Program-made: the position numbers and the translations under genes | Shown here: positions 1 through 12,072 of the stretch, piece by piece | Layout of the letters: every line of letters starts with the position of its first letter | Numbering within the stretch: position 1 is the first letter of the stretch | Notes under the pieces: generated by a model | What the model was told of the DNA's origin: nothing | What the model saw: only the letters and a program-made list of their open reading frames with translations | The model's database searches: none | Source of the DNA: Ligustrum vulgare | Lineage: Eukaryota; Streptophyta; Magnoliopsida; Lamiales; Oleaceae | Assembly (NCBI GenBank): GCA_963555705.1 | Contig: OY743171.1 | Span: 28,328,852 to 28,392,851, forward strand | Direction: 5' to 3' | DNA: 64,000 nucleotides

Positions 1-1288
1 CTCAATTTTTGAGTCAGATTTTTTAAGTTAGAGATTGAGACTCTTTTTTTGAGTAGAAACCCTTTGGATTTGGAATTCTGTTTTCAAGAATAGTTTTGGG
101 GCTTTCAGTGTTCCTTTCAATGCAATTTAGACAATTGAAATCGTTCGGTAGTAGAATAATCTATGATTAAGACACCAAGAGAATAATGCACTACTTAATA
201 AAAGTGCAACCACGTGAAGAAAGACATTATTCAAACCACACAAGAGTTTTAAAAACGTGTCAAATGGGAATTATATAAGAAATGATATGTGGGAAGAAGG
301 ATGAAGTCAAAATTGTGGTCGAAGACGACCAAGGGATGCAATTTGAAATTGAGAACCCGCAAGTATTGTGAATCAATTTTTTTTCAATTAGAAATTGAGA
401 CTATTTTTTTTAGTATAATAAACCCTTAGGATTTGGAACTCCCTTTTCAGGAATGATTTTGGGACTTCCACTCTTCTCTCCAATACACTTTGGACAATTG
501 AAATGGTTCATTGGTAGAATAAGCTATGATAAAAACACCGAGAGAATGCACTACTTAGAAAAAGTACAACTACGTGAATAATGCACTACTTAATAAAAGT
601 ACAACCACGTGAAGAAAGACATTATTCAAACCACACAAGAGTTTTCAAAACGTGTCAAATGGGAATTATATAAGAAATGATATGTGGGAAGAAGGATGGA
701 GTCAAAATTATGGTCGAAGACGACCAAGGGATGCAATTTGAAATTGAAAACCCGCAAGTATTGTGAATCATTTTTTTTTCAATTAGAAATTGAGACTATT
801 TTTTTTTTAGTATAATAAACCCTTAGGATTTGGAGTCCCTTTTCAGGAATAATTTTGGGACTTCCACGGTTCTCTCCAATACACTTTGGACAATTGAAAT
901 GGTTCATTGGTAGAATAAGCAATGATAAAAACACCGAGAGAATGCACTACTTAGAAAAAGTACAACTACGTGAAGAAAGACATTATTCGTACCAGACATT
1001 ATTCATTGGTAGAATAAGCTATGATAAAAACACTTAGAGAATGCACTACTTAGAAAAAGTACAACTACGTGAAGAAAGACATTATTCATACCAGACAAGA
1101 CTGCAGGAACATGTTAAAAATGGCATTATAAAAGAAATGATAAGTGGGAAGAAGGTTGGAGGAAAAATTATGGTTGACGAAGACCTGGGGACTCAATTTT
1201 TGAGTCAGACTTTTTAACTTAGAGATTGAGACTCTTTTTTTGAGTAGAAACCCTTTGGATTTGGAATTCTGTTTTCAAGAATAGTTTT

Positions 1289-1983
1289 GGGGCTTTCAGT
1301 ATTCCTTTCAATGCAATTTAGACAATTGAAATCGTTCGGTAGTAGAATAATCTATGATTAAGACACCAAGAGAATAATGCACTACTTAATAAAAGTGCAA
1401 CCACGTGAAGAAAGACATTATTCAAACCACACAAGAGTTTTAAAAACGTGTCAAATGGGAATTATATAAGAAATGATATGTGGGAAGAAGGATGAAGTCA
1501 AAATTGTGGTCGAAGACGACCAAGGGATGCAATTTGAAATTGAGAACCCGCAAGTATTGTGAATCAATTTTTTTTCAATTAGAAATTGAGACTATTTTTT
1601 TTAGTACAAAAACCCTTAGGATTGGGAACTCCCTTTTCAGGAATGATTTTGGGACTTCCACTGTTCTCTCCAATACACTTTGGACAATTGAAATGGTTCA
1701 TTGGTAGAATAAGCTATGATAAAAACACCGAGAGAATGCACTACTTAGAAAAAGTACAACTACGTGAAGAAAGACATTATTCATACCAGAAAAGACTGCA
1801 GGAACATGTTAAAAATGGCATTATAAAAGAAATGATATGTGGGAAGAAGGTTGGAGGAAAAATTATGGTCGACGAAGACCTGGGGACTCAATTTTTGAGT
1901 CAGATTTTTTAAGTTAGAGATTGAGACTCTTTTTTTGAGTAGAAACCCTTTGGATTTGGAATTCTGTTTTCAAGAATAGTTTT
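1289..1983 (+). repeat. 695-bp variant HOR (A plus hybrid short C, B missing)
   Basis: A at 1289-1650 is followed directly by a 333-bp monomer at 1651-1983. That monomer has a B-type front ('ccactgttctc', 'aagctatgat') and a C-type rear. This is a deletion of one monomer by exchange between B and C. It opens a fused frame of 108 codons (1586-1912). The same form occurs at 9032-9726, 26844-27540, 43519-44214, 47487-48181 and 58001-58695. Confidence 0.85.
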
Positions 1984-2346
1984 GGGGCTTTCAGTGTTCC
2001 TTTCAATGCAATTTAGACAATTGAAATCCTTCGGTAGTAGAATAATCTATGATTAAGACACCAAGAGAATAATGCACTACTTAATAAAAGTACAACCACG
2101 TGAAGAAAGACATTATTCAAACCACACAAGAGTTTTAAAAACGTGTCAAATGGGAATTATATAAGAAATGATATGTGGGAAGAAGGATGAAGTCAAAATT
2201 GTGGTCGAAGACGACCAAGGGATGCAATTTGAAATTGAGAACCCGCAAGTATTGTGAATCAATTTTTTTTCAATTAGAAATTCAGACTATCTTTTTTAGT
2301 ATAATAAACCCTTAGGATTTGGGACTCCCTTTTCAGGAATGATTTT
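1984..2346 (+). repeat. Satellite monomer type A (example)
   Basis: A 363-bp monomer starting GGGGCTTTCAGTG. Its diagnostic features are 'gaataatgcactacttaat' in the middle, 'aaccacacaagag' downstream, and 'gagaacccgcaagtattgtg' before a T-rich tail. Two subtypes exist. One has 'cggtagtagaataatc' and usually follows long C. The other has 'cgttggtagaataagc' and usually follows short C. In the frame matching C the monomer is interrupted by stops. Confidence 0.9.
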
Positions 2347-2742
2347 GGGACTTCCACTGTTCTCTCCAATACACTTTGGACAATTGAAATGGTTCATTGG
2401 TAGAATAAGCTATGATAAAAACACCGAGAGAATGCACTACTTAGAAAAAGTACAACTACGTGAATAATGCACTACTTAATAAAAGTACAACCACGTGAAG
2501 AAAGACATTATTCAAACCACACAAGAGTTTTCAAAACGTGTCAAATGGGAATTATATAAGAAATGATATGTGGGAAGAACGATGGAGTCAAAATTATGGT
2601 CGAAGACGACCAAGGGATGCAATTTGAAATTGAAAGCCCGCAAGTATTGTGAATCAATTTTTTTTCAATTAGAAATTGAGACTATTTTTTTTTTAGTATA
2701 ATAAACCCTTAGGATTTGGAGTCCCTTTTCAGGAATAATTTT
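2347..2742 (+). repeat. Satellite monomer type B (example), a C-front / A-rear chimera
   Basis: A 396-bp monomer. Its first third (from GGGACTTCCACTG to about 'aactacgtgaa' at 2465) is C-like. From 'taatgcactac' onward it matches monomer A. The join leaves a partial direct repeat: 'aatgcactactta' occurs at 2431 and again at 2466, 35 bp apart. That is what one out-of-register exchange between C and A would make. The same join is present in essentially every B on both sides of the retrotransposons. Confidence 0.88.
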
Positions 2743-3173
2743 GGGACTTCCACGGTTCTCTCCAATACACTTTGGACAATTGAAATGGTTCATTGGTAGA
2801 ATAAGCAATGATAAAAACACCGAGAGAATGCACTACTTAGAAAAAGTACAACTACGTGAAGAAAGACATTATTCGTACCAGACATTATTCATTGGTAGAA
2901 TAAGCTATGATAAAAACAGTTAGAGAATGCACTACTTAGAAAAAGTACATCTACGTGAAGAAAGACATTATTCATACCAGACAAGACTGCAGGAACATGT
3001 TAAAAATGGCATTATAAAAGAAATGATATGTGGGAAGAAGGTTGGAGGAAAAATTATGGTCGACGAAGACCTGGGGACTCAATTTTTGAGTCAGATTTTT
3101 TAAGTTAGAGATTGAGACTCTTTTTTTGAGTAGAAACCCTTTGGATTTGGAATTCTGTTTTCAGAATAGTTTT
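2743..3173 (+). repeat. Satellite monomer type C, long form (example)
   Basis: About 431 bp, identical in layout to short C plus an internal tandem duplication of 99 bp (2791-2889 repeated at 2890-2988, from 'cattggtagaat'). The duplication changes the frame, so the open frame that starts at the TTG near 2741 stops after 60 codons instead of 87. Long C dominates the left array, at about 15 positions, and was not seen to the right of the retrotransposon cluster. Confidence 0.9.
2791..2988 (+). repeat. 99-bp tandem duplication inside long C (example)
   Basis: 'cattggtaga' occurs at 2791 and 2890, and 'gaaagacatt' at 2861 and 2960. Both pairs are exactly 99 bp apart. The second copy keeps small private differences, such as 'aacagttag' here and 'aacacttag' in other units. 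The same duplication recurs in every long C, so it arose once and was spread by amplification. Confidence 0.92.
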
Positions 3174-6100
3174 GGGGCTTTCAGTGTTCCTTTCAATGCA
3201 ATTTAGACAATTGAAATCGTTCGGTAGTAGAATAATCTATGATTAAGACACCAAGAGAATAATGCACTACTTAATAAAAGTGCAACCACATGAAGAAAGA
3301 CATTATTCAAACCACACAAGAGTTTTAAAAACGTGTCAAATGGGAATTATATAAGAAATGATATGTGGGAAGAAGGATGAAGTCAAAATTGTGGTCGAAG
3401 ACGACCAAGGGATGCAATTTGAAATTGAGAACCCGCAAGTATTGTGAATCAATTTTTTTTCAATTAGAAATTGAGACTATTTTTTTTAGTATAATAAACC
3501 CTTAGGATTGGGAACTCCCTTTTCAGGAATGATTTTGGGACTTTTACTGTTCTCTCCAATACACTTTGGACAATTGAAAATGGTTCATTGGTAGAATAAG
3601 CTATGATAAAAACACCGAGAGAATGCACTACTTAGAAAAAGTACAACTACGTGAATAATGCACTACTTAATAAAAGTACAACCACGTGAAGAAAGACATT
3701 ATTCAAACCACACAAGAGTTTTCAAAACGTGTCAAATGGGAATTATATAAGAAATGATATGTGGGAAGAAGGATGGAGTCAAAATTATGGTCGAAGACGA
3801 CCAAGGGATGCAATTTGAAATTGAAAACCCGCAAGTATTGTGAATCAATTTTTTTTCAATTAGAAATTGAGACTATTTTTTTTTTAGTATAATAAACCCT
3901 TAGGATTTGGAGTCCCTTTTCAGGAATAATTTTGGGACTTCCACGGTTCTCTCCAATACACTTTGGACAATTGAAATGGTTCATTGGTAGAATAAGCAAT
4001 GATAAAAACACCGAGAGAATGCACTCCTTAGAAAAAGTACAACTACGTGAAGAAAGACATTATTCGTACCAGACATTATTCATTGGTAGAATAAGCTATG
4101 ATAAAAACACTTAGAGAATGCACTACTTAGAAAAAGTACAACTACGTGAAGAAAGAAATTATTCATACCAGACAAGACTGCAGGAACATGTTAAAAATGG
4201 CATTATAAAAGAAATGATATGTGGGAAGAAGGTTGGAGGAAAAATTATGGTCGACGAAGACCTGGAGACTCAATTTTTGAGTCAGATTTTTTAACTTAGA
4301 GATTGAGACTCTTTTTTTGAGTAGAAACCCTTTGGATTTGGAATTCTGTTTTCAAGAATAGTTTTGGGGCTTTCAGTGTTCCTTTCAATGCAATTTAGAC
4401 AATTGAAATCGTTCGGTAGTAGAATAATCTATGATTAAGACACCAAGAGAATAATGCACTACTTAATAAAAGTGCAACCACGTGAAGAAAGACATTATTC
4501 AAACCACACAAGAGTTTTAAAAACGTGTCAAATGGGAATTATATAAGAAATGATATGTGGGAAGAAGGATGAAGTCAAAATTGTGGTCGAAGACGACCAA
4601 GGGATGCAATTTGAAATTGAGAACCCGCAAGTATTGTGAATCAATTTTTTTTCAATTAGAAATTCAGACTATTTGTTTTAGTATAATAAACCCTTAGGAT
4701 TGGGAACTCCCTTTTCAGGAATGATTTTGGGACTTCCACTGTTCTCTCCAATACACTTTGGACAATTGAAATGGTTCATTGGTAGAATAAGCTATGATAA
4801 AAACACCGAGAGAATGCACTACTTAGAAAAAGTACAACTACGTGAATAATGCACTACTTAATAAAAGTACAACCACGTGAAGAAAGACATTATTCAAACC
4901 ACACAAGAGTTTTCAAAACGTGTCAAATGGGAATTATATAAGAAATGATATGTGGGAAGAACGATGGAGTCAAAATTATGGTCGAAGACGACCAAGGGAT
5001 GCAATTTGAAATTGAAAGCCCGCAAGTATTGTGAATCAATTTTTTTTCAATTAGAAATTGAGACTATTTTTTTTTTAGTATAATAAACCCTTAGGATTTG
5101 GAGTCCCTTTTCAGGAATAATTTTGGGACTTCCACGGTTCTCTCCAATACACTTTGGACAATTGAAATGGTTCATTGGTAGAATAAGCAATGATAAAAAC
5201 ACCGAGAGAATGCACTACTTAGAAAAAGTACAACTACGTGAAGAAAGACATTATTCGTACCAGACATTATTCATTGGTAGAATAAGCTATGATAAAAACA
5301 GTTAGAGAATGCACTACTTAGAAAAAGTACATCTACGTGAAGAAAGACATTATTCATACCAGACAAGACTGCAGGAACATGTTAAAAATGGCATTATAAA
5401 AGAAATGATATGTGGGAAGAAGGTTGGAGGAAAAATTATGGTTGACGAAGACCTGGGGACTCAATTTTTGAGTCAGATTTTTTAAGTTAGAGATTGAGAC
5501 TCTTTTTTTGAGTAGAAACCCTTTGGATTTGGAATTCTGTTTTCAGAATAGTTTTGGGGCTTTCAGTGTTCCTTTCAATGCAATTTAGACAATTGAAATC
5601 GTTCGGTAGTAGAATAATCTATGATTAAGACACCAAGAGAATAATGCACTACTTAATAAAAGTGCAACCACATGAAGAAAGACATTATTCAAACCACACA
5701 AGAGTTTTAAAAACGTGTCAAATGGGAATTATATAAGAAATGATATGTGGGAAGAAGGATGAAGTCAAAATTGTGGTCGAAGACGACCAAGGGATGCAAT
5801 TTGAAATTGAGAACCCGCAAGTATTGTGAATCAATTTTTTTTCAATTAGAAATTGAGACTATTTTTTTTAGTATAATAAACCCTTAGGATTGGGAACTCC
5901 CTTTTCAGGAATGATTTTGGGACTTTTACTGTTCTCTCCAATACACTTTGGACAATTGAAAATGGTTCATTGGTAGAATAAGCTATGATAAAAACACCGA
6001 GAGAATGCACTACTTAGAAAAAGTACAACTACGTGAATAATGCACTACTTAATAAAAGTACAACCACGTGAAGAAAGACATTATTCAAACCACACAAGTG

Positions 6101-7504
6101 TTTTCAAAACGTGTCAAATGGGAATTATATAAGAAATGATATGTGGGAAGAAGGATGGAGTCAAAATTATGGTCGAAGACGACCAAGGGATGCAATTTGA
6201 AATTGAAAACCCGCAAGTATTGTGAATCAATTTTTTTTCAATTAGAAATTGAGACTATTTTTTTTTTAGTATAATAAACCCTTAGGATTTGGAGTCCCTT
6301 TTCAGGAATAATTTTGGGACTTCCACGGTTCTCTCCAATACACTTTGGACAATTGAAATGGTTCATTGGTAGAATAAGCAATGATAAAAACACCGAGAGA
6401 ATGCACTCCTTAGAAAAAGTACAACTACGTGAAGAAAGACATTATTCGTACCAGACATTATTCATTGGTAGAATAAGCTATGATAAAAACACTTAGAGAA
6501 TGCACTACTTAGAAAAAGTACAACTACGTGAAGAAAGAAATTATTCATACCAGACAAGACTGCAGGAACATGTTAAAAATGGCATTATAAAAGAAATGAT
6601 ATGTGGGAAGAAGGTTGGAGGAAAAATTATGGTCGACGAAGACCTGGAGACTCAATTTTTGAGTCAGATTTTTTAACTTAGAGATTGAGACTCTTTTTTT
6701 GAGTAGAAACCCTTTGGATTTGGAATTCTGTTTTCAAGAATAGTTTTGGGGCTTTCAGTGTTCCTTTCAATGCAATTTAGACAATTGAAATCGTTCGGTA
6801 GTAGAATAATCTATGATTAAGACACCAAGAGAATAATGCACTACTTAATAAAAGTGCAACCACGTGAAGAAAGACATTATTCAAACCACACAAGAGTTTT
6901 AAAAACGTGTCAAATGGGAATTATATAAGAAATGATATGTGGGAAGAAGGATGAAGTCAAAATTGTGGTCGAAGACGACCAAGGGATGCAATTTGAAATT
7001 GAGAACCCGCAAGTATTGTGAATCAATTTTTTTTCAATTAGAAATTCAGACTATTTGTTTTAGTATAATAAACCCTTAGGATTGGGAACTCCCTTTTCAG
7101 GAATGATTTTGGGACTTCCACTGTTCTCTCCAATACACTTTGGACAATTGAAATGGTTCATTGGTAGAATAAGCTATGATAAAAACACCGAGAGAATGCA
7201 CTACTTAGAAAAAGTACAACTACGTGAATAATGCACTACTTAATAAAAGTACAACCACGTGAACAAAGACATTATTCAAACCACACAAGAGTTTTCAAAA
7301 CGTGTCAAATGGGAATTATATAAGAAATGATATGTGGGAAGAACGATGGAGTCAAAATTATGGTCGAAGACGACCAAGGGATGCAATTTGAAATTGAAAA
7401 CCCGCAAGTATTGTGAATCAATTTTTTTTCAATTAGAAATTGAGACTATTTTTTTTTTAGTATAATAAACCCTTAGGATTTGGAGTCCCTTTTCAGGAAT
7501 AATT

Positions 7505-7768
7505 TTGGGACTTCCACGGTTCTCTCCAATACACTTTGGACAATTGAAATGGTTCATTGGTAGAATAAGCAATGATAAAAACACCGAGAGAATGCACTAC
7601 TTAGAAAAAGTACAACTACGTGAAGAAAGACATTATTCGTACCAGACAAGACTGCAAGAACATGTTAAAAATGGCATTATAAAAGAAATGATATGTGGGA
7701 AGAAGGTTGGAGGAAAAATTATGGTCGACGAAGACCAGGGGATGCAATTTTTGAGTCAGATTTTTTAA
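7505..7768 (+). other. 87-codon open frame conserved in short-C satellite monomers (example)
   Basis: Starting from a TTG at 7505 (there is no good ATG), the frame stays open for 87 codons and ends at TAA. Nearly identical frames occur in most short-C copies, for example at 16041, 19035, 20134, 22416, 25410, 43185, 46062, 50029, 53302, 54393, 55485, 56576, 57667 and 59453. The peptide is lysine- and glutamate-rich (…NTERMHYLEKVQLREERHYSYQ…, …KKVGGKIMVDEDQGMQF…). I see no signal peptide, membrane segment or family I recognise. Monomer B shows the same peptide ending, …KIMVEDDQGMQFEIENPQVL, in the corresponding frame after an internal stop. Openness may reflect ancestry from a coding exon and recent homogenisation rather than translation. 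I do not claim a gene. Confidence 0.35.
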
Positions 7769-7838
7769 GTTAGAGATTGAGACTCTTTTTTTGAGTAGAA
7801 ACCCTTTGGATTTTGAATTCTGTTTTGAAGAATAGTTT
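7507..7838 (+). repeat. Satellite monomer type C, short form (example)
   Basis: A 332-bp monomer without the 99-bp duplication. Compared with A it lacks about 30 bp around 'gaaattgagaacccgc'. It is followed at 7839 by the A subtype with 'cgttggtagaataagc'. It carries the 87-codon open frame described separately. It is the only C form in the right array. Confidence 0.9.
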
Positions 7839-9031
7839 GGGGCTTTCAGTGTTCCTTTCAAAGCAATTTAGACAATTGAAATCGTTCGTTGGTAGAATAA
7901 GCTATGGTTAAGACACCAAGAGAATAATGCACTACTTAATAAAAGTACAACCACGTGAAGAAAGACATTATTCAAACCACACAAGAGTTTTCAAAACGTG
8001 TCAAAAGGGCATTGTATAAGAAACGATATGTGGGAAGAGAAGGATGGAGTCAAAATTATGGTCGAAGACGACCAAGGGATGCAATTTGAAATTGAAAACC
8101 CGCAAGTATTGTGAATCAATTTTTTTTCAATTAGAAATTGAGCCTATTTTTTTTAGTATAATAAACCCTTAGGATTGGGAACTCCCTTTTCAGGAATGAT
8201 TTTGGGACTTCCACTGTTCTCTCCAATACACTTTGGACAATTGAAATGGTTCATTGGTAGAATAAGCTATGATAAAAACACCGAGAGAATGCACTACTTA
8301 GAAAAAGTACAACTACGTGAATAATGCACTACTTAATAAAAGTACAACCACATGAAGAAAGACAATATTCAAACCACACAAGAGTTTTCAAAACGTGTCA
8401 AATGTGAATTATATAAGAAATGATATGTGGGAAGAAGGATGGAGTCAAAATTATGGTCGAAGACGACCAAGGGATGCAATTTGAAATTGAAAACCCGCAA
8501 GTATTGTGAATCATTTTTTTTTCAATTAGAAATTGAGACTATTTTTTTTTTAGTATAATAAACCCTTAGGATTTGGAGTCCCTTTTCAGGAATAATTTTG
8601 GGACTTCCACGGTTCTCTCCAATACACTTTGGACAATTGAAATGGTTCATTGGTAGAATAAGCAATGATAAAAACACCGAGAGAATGCACTACTTAGAAA
8701 AAGTACAACTACGTGAAGAAAGACATTATTCGTACCAGACATTATTCATTGGTAGAATAAGCTATGATAAAAACACTTAGAGAATGCACTACTTAGAAAA
8801 AGTACAACTACGTGAAGAAAGACATTATTCATACCAGACAAGACTGCAGGAACATGTTAATAATGGCATTATAAAAGAAATGATAAGTGGGAAGAAGGTT
8901 GGAGGAAAAATTATGGTTGACGAAGACCTGGGGACTCAATTTTTGAGTCAGACTTTTTAACTTAGAGATTGAGACTCTTTTTTTGAGTAGAAACCCTTTG
9001 GATTTGGAATTCTATTTTCAAGAATAGTTTT

Positions 9032-9726
9032 GGGGCTTTCAGTGTTCCTTTCAATGCAATTTAGACAATTGAAATCGTTCGGTAGTAGAATAATCTATGA
9101 TTAAGACACCAAGAGAATAATGCACTACTTAATAAAAGTGCAACCACGTGAAGAAAGACATTATTCAAACCACACAAGAGTTTTAAAAACGTGTCAAATG
9201 GGAATTATATAAGAAATGATATGTGGGAAGAAGGATGAAGTCAAAATTGTGGTCGAAGACGACCAAGGGATGCAATTTGAAATTGAGAACCCGCAAGTAT
9301 TGTGAATCAATTTTTTTTCAATTAGAAATTGAGACTATTTTTTTTAGTACAAAAACCCTTAGGATTGGGAACTCCCTTTTCAGGAATGATTTTGGGACTT
9401 CCACTGTTCTCTCCAATACACTTTGGACAATTGAAATGGTTCATTGGTAGAATAAGCTATGATAAAAACACCGAGAGAATGCACTACTTAGAAAAAGTAC
9501 AACTACGTGAAGAAAGACATTATTCATACCAGAAAAGACTGCAGGAACATGTTAAAAATGGCATTATAAAAGAAATGATATGTGGGAAGAAGGTTGGAGG
9601 AAAAATTATGGTCGACGAAGACCTGGGGACTCAATTTTTGAGTCAGATTTTTTAAGTTAGAGATTGAGACTCTTTTTTTTAGTAGAAACCCTTTGGATTT
9701 GGAATTCTGTTTTCAAGAATAGTTTT
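9032..9726 (+). repeat. 695-bp variant HOR (second copy of the 1289-1983 form)
   Basis: The same A + hybrid C structure as at 1289-1983, with the same private features: 'tagtacaaaaaccc' in place of 'tagtataataaaccc', and 'accagaaaagactg'. It lies 7743 bp away and is part of a larger duplicated block. Confidence 0.85.
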
Positions 9727-11280
9727 GGGGCTTTCAGTGTTCCTTTCAATGCAATTTAGACAATTGAAATCCTTCGGTAGTAGAATAATCTATGATTAAG
9801 ACACCAAGAGAATAATGCACTACTTAATAAAAGTACAACCACGTGAAGAAAGACATTATTCAAACCACACAAGAGTTTTAAAAACGTGTCAAATGGGAAT
9901 TATATAAGAAATGATATGTGGGAAGAAGGATGAAGTCAAAATTGTGGTCGAAGACGACCAAGGGATGCAATTTGAAATTGAGAACCCGCAAGTATTGTGA
10001 ATCAATTTTTTTTCAATTAGAAATTCAGACTATATTTTTTAGTATAATAAACCCTTAGGATTTGGGACTCCCTTTTCAGGAATGATTTTGGGACTTCCAC
10101 TGTTCTCTCCAATACACTTTGGACAATTGAAATGGTTCATTGGTAGAATAAGCTATGATAAAAACACCGAGAGAATGCACTACTTAGAAAAAGTACAACT
10201 ACGTGAATAATGCACTACTTAATAAAAGTACAACCACGTGAAGAAAGACATTATTCAAACCACACAAGAGTTTTCAAAACGTGTCAAATGGGAATTATAT
10301 AAGAAATGATATGTGGGAAGAACGATGGAGTCAAAATTATGGTCGAAGACGACCAAGGGATGCAATTTGAAATTGAAAACCCGCAAGTATTGCGAATCAA
10401 TTTTTTTTCAATTAGAAATTGAGACTATTTTTTTTTTAGTATAATAAACCCTTAGGATTTGGAGTCCCTTTTCAGGAATAATTTTGGGACTTCCACGGTT
10501 CTCTCCAATACACTTTGGACAATTGAAATGGTTCATTGGTAGAATAAGCAATGATAAAAACACCGAGAGAAGGAACTACTTAGAAAAAGTACAACTACGT
10601 GAAGAAAGACATTATTCGTACCAGACATTATTCATTGGTAGAATAAGCTATGATAAAAACACTTAGAGAATGCACTACTTAGAAAAAGTACATCTACGTG
10701 AAGAAAGACATTATTCATACCAGACAAGACTGCAGGAACATGTTAAAAATGGCATTATAAAAGAAATGATATGTGGGAAGAAGGTTGGAGGAAAAATTAT
10801 GGTCGACGAAGACCTGGGGACTCAATTTTTGAGTCAGATTTTTTAAGTTAGAGATTGAGACTCTTTTTTTTAGTAGAAACCCTTTGGATTTGGAATTCTG
10901 TTTTCAAGAATAGTTTTGGGGCTTTCAGTGTTCCTTTCAATGCAATTTAGACAATTGAAATCCTTCGGTAGTAGAATAATCTATGATTAAGACACCAAGA
11001 GAATAATGCACTACTTAATAAAAGTACAACCACGTGAAGAAAGACATTATTCAAACCACACAAGAGTTTTAAAAACGTGTCAAATGGGAATTATATAAGA
11101 AATGATATGTGGGAAGAAGGATGAAGTCAAAATTGTGGTCGAAGACGACCAAGGGATGCAATTTGAAATTGAGAACCCGCAAGTATTGTGAATCAATTTT
11201 TTTTCAATTAGAAATTCAGACTATATTTTTTAGTATAATAAACCCTTAGGATTTGGGACTCCCTTTTCAGGAATGATTTT

Positions 11281-12072
11281 GGGACTTCCACTGTTCTCTC
11301 CAATACACTTTGGACAATTGAAATGGTTCATTGGTAGAATAAGCTATGATAAAAACACCGAGAGAATGCACTACTTAGAAAAAGTACAACTACGTGAATA
11401 ATGCACTACTTAATAAAAGTACAACCACGTGAAGAAAGACATTATTCAAACCACACAAGAGTTTTCAAAACGTGTCAAATGGGAATTATATAAGAAATGA
11501 TATGTGGGAAGAACGATGGAGTCAAAATTATGGTCGAAGACGACCAAGGGATGCAATTTGAAATTGAAAACCCGCAAGTATTGTGAATCAATTTTTTTTC
11601 AATTAGAAATTGAGACTATTTTTTTTAGTATAATAAACCCTTAGGATTGGGAACTCCCTTTTCAGGAATGATTTTGGGACTTTTACTGTTCTCTCCAATA
11701 CACTTTGGACAATTGAAAATGGTTCATTGGTAGAATAAGCTATGATAAAAACACCGAGAGAATGCACTACTTAGAAAAAGTACAACTACGTGAATAATGC
11801 ACTACTTAATAAAAGTACAACCACGTGAAGAAAGACATTATTCAAACCACACAAGAGTTTTCAAAACGTGTCAAATGGGAATTATATAAGAAATGATATG
11901 TGGGAAGAAGGATGGAGTCAAAATTATGGTCGAAGACGACCAAGGGATGCAATTTGAAATTGAAAACCCGCAAGTATTGTGAATCAATTTTTTTTCAATT
12001 AGAAATTGAGACTATTTTTTTTTTAGTATAATAAACCCTTAGGATTTGGAGTCCCTTTTCAGGAATAATTTT
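11281..12072 (+). repeat. Doubled B monomer (ABBC unit, about 1587 bp)
   Basis: B at 11281-11675 ('gggacttccactg') is followed by B at 11676-12072 ('gggacttttactg', 'caattgaaaatgg') before the next C at 12073. The two B copies are different variants, so this is an expansion by unequal exchange and not a simple local copy. The same arrangement recurs at 14060-14851. Confidence 0.88.

Larger units (their letters stand above)
430..2650 (+). repeat. Block duplicated at a 7743-bp offset (copy 1)
   Basis: Copy 2 lies at about 8173-10393. Shared private variants include 'gaatcatttttttt' near 765 and 8508, 'gataagtggg' near 1139 and 8882, 'gactttttaac' near 1208 and 8951, and the 695-bp HOR. All are offset by 7743 bp. 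The ends are approximate because flanking units are nearly the same. This is a non-adjacent duplication within the array. Confidence 0.75.
1984..3173 (+). repeat. Reference 1191-type higher-order repeat (A-B-longC)
   Basis: A clear example of the long higher-order unit: A at 1984-2346, B at 2347-2742 and long C at 2743-3173. The next unit starts at 3174 with the same order. Equivalent units begin with C at 3934, 5125 and 6316 at exact 1191-bp steps. The order and monomer lengths are read directly from the sequence. Confidence 0.93.
2560..7350 (+). repeat. Tandem duplication of a two-HOR block, 2382-bp step
   Basis: Two adjacent copies of a 2 x 1191 bp block. Private variants recur exactly 2382 bp apart: 'gaaagcccgc' (2632, 5014), 'aacagttag' (near 2916, 5298), 'gggacttttactg' (near 3537, 5919), 'cactcctta' (near 4022, 6404), 'atttgttttag' (near 4673, 7055) and 'gaacgatgg' (near 2578, 4960, 7342). 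The amplified unit was therefore a dimer of HORs. Confidence 0.85.

Noticed and set aside
7616..7861. Recurrent minus-strand frames of 74-81 codons opposite short C monomers
   Set aside because: They lie antisense to the conserved plus-strand frame, begin in the T-rich tail, and have the low-complexity F/L/S/K composition expected of A/T-rich reverse complements. No evidence favours them over the plus-strand frame.
7885..7905. CENP-B-box-like 'TTCGTTGG' in monomer A of the short-C lineage
   Set aside because: Only the first half resembles the mammalian box. The essential CGGG core and the central A are absent, and plants have no established CENP-B box requirement.
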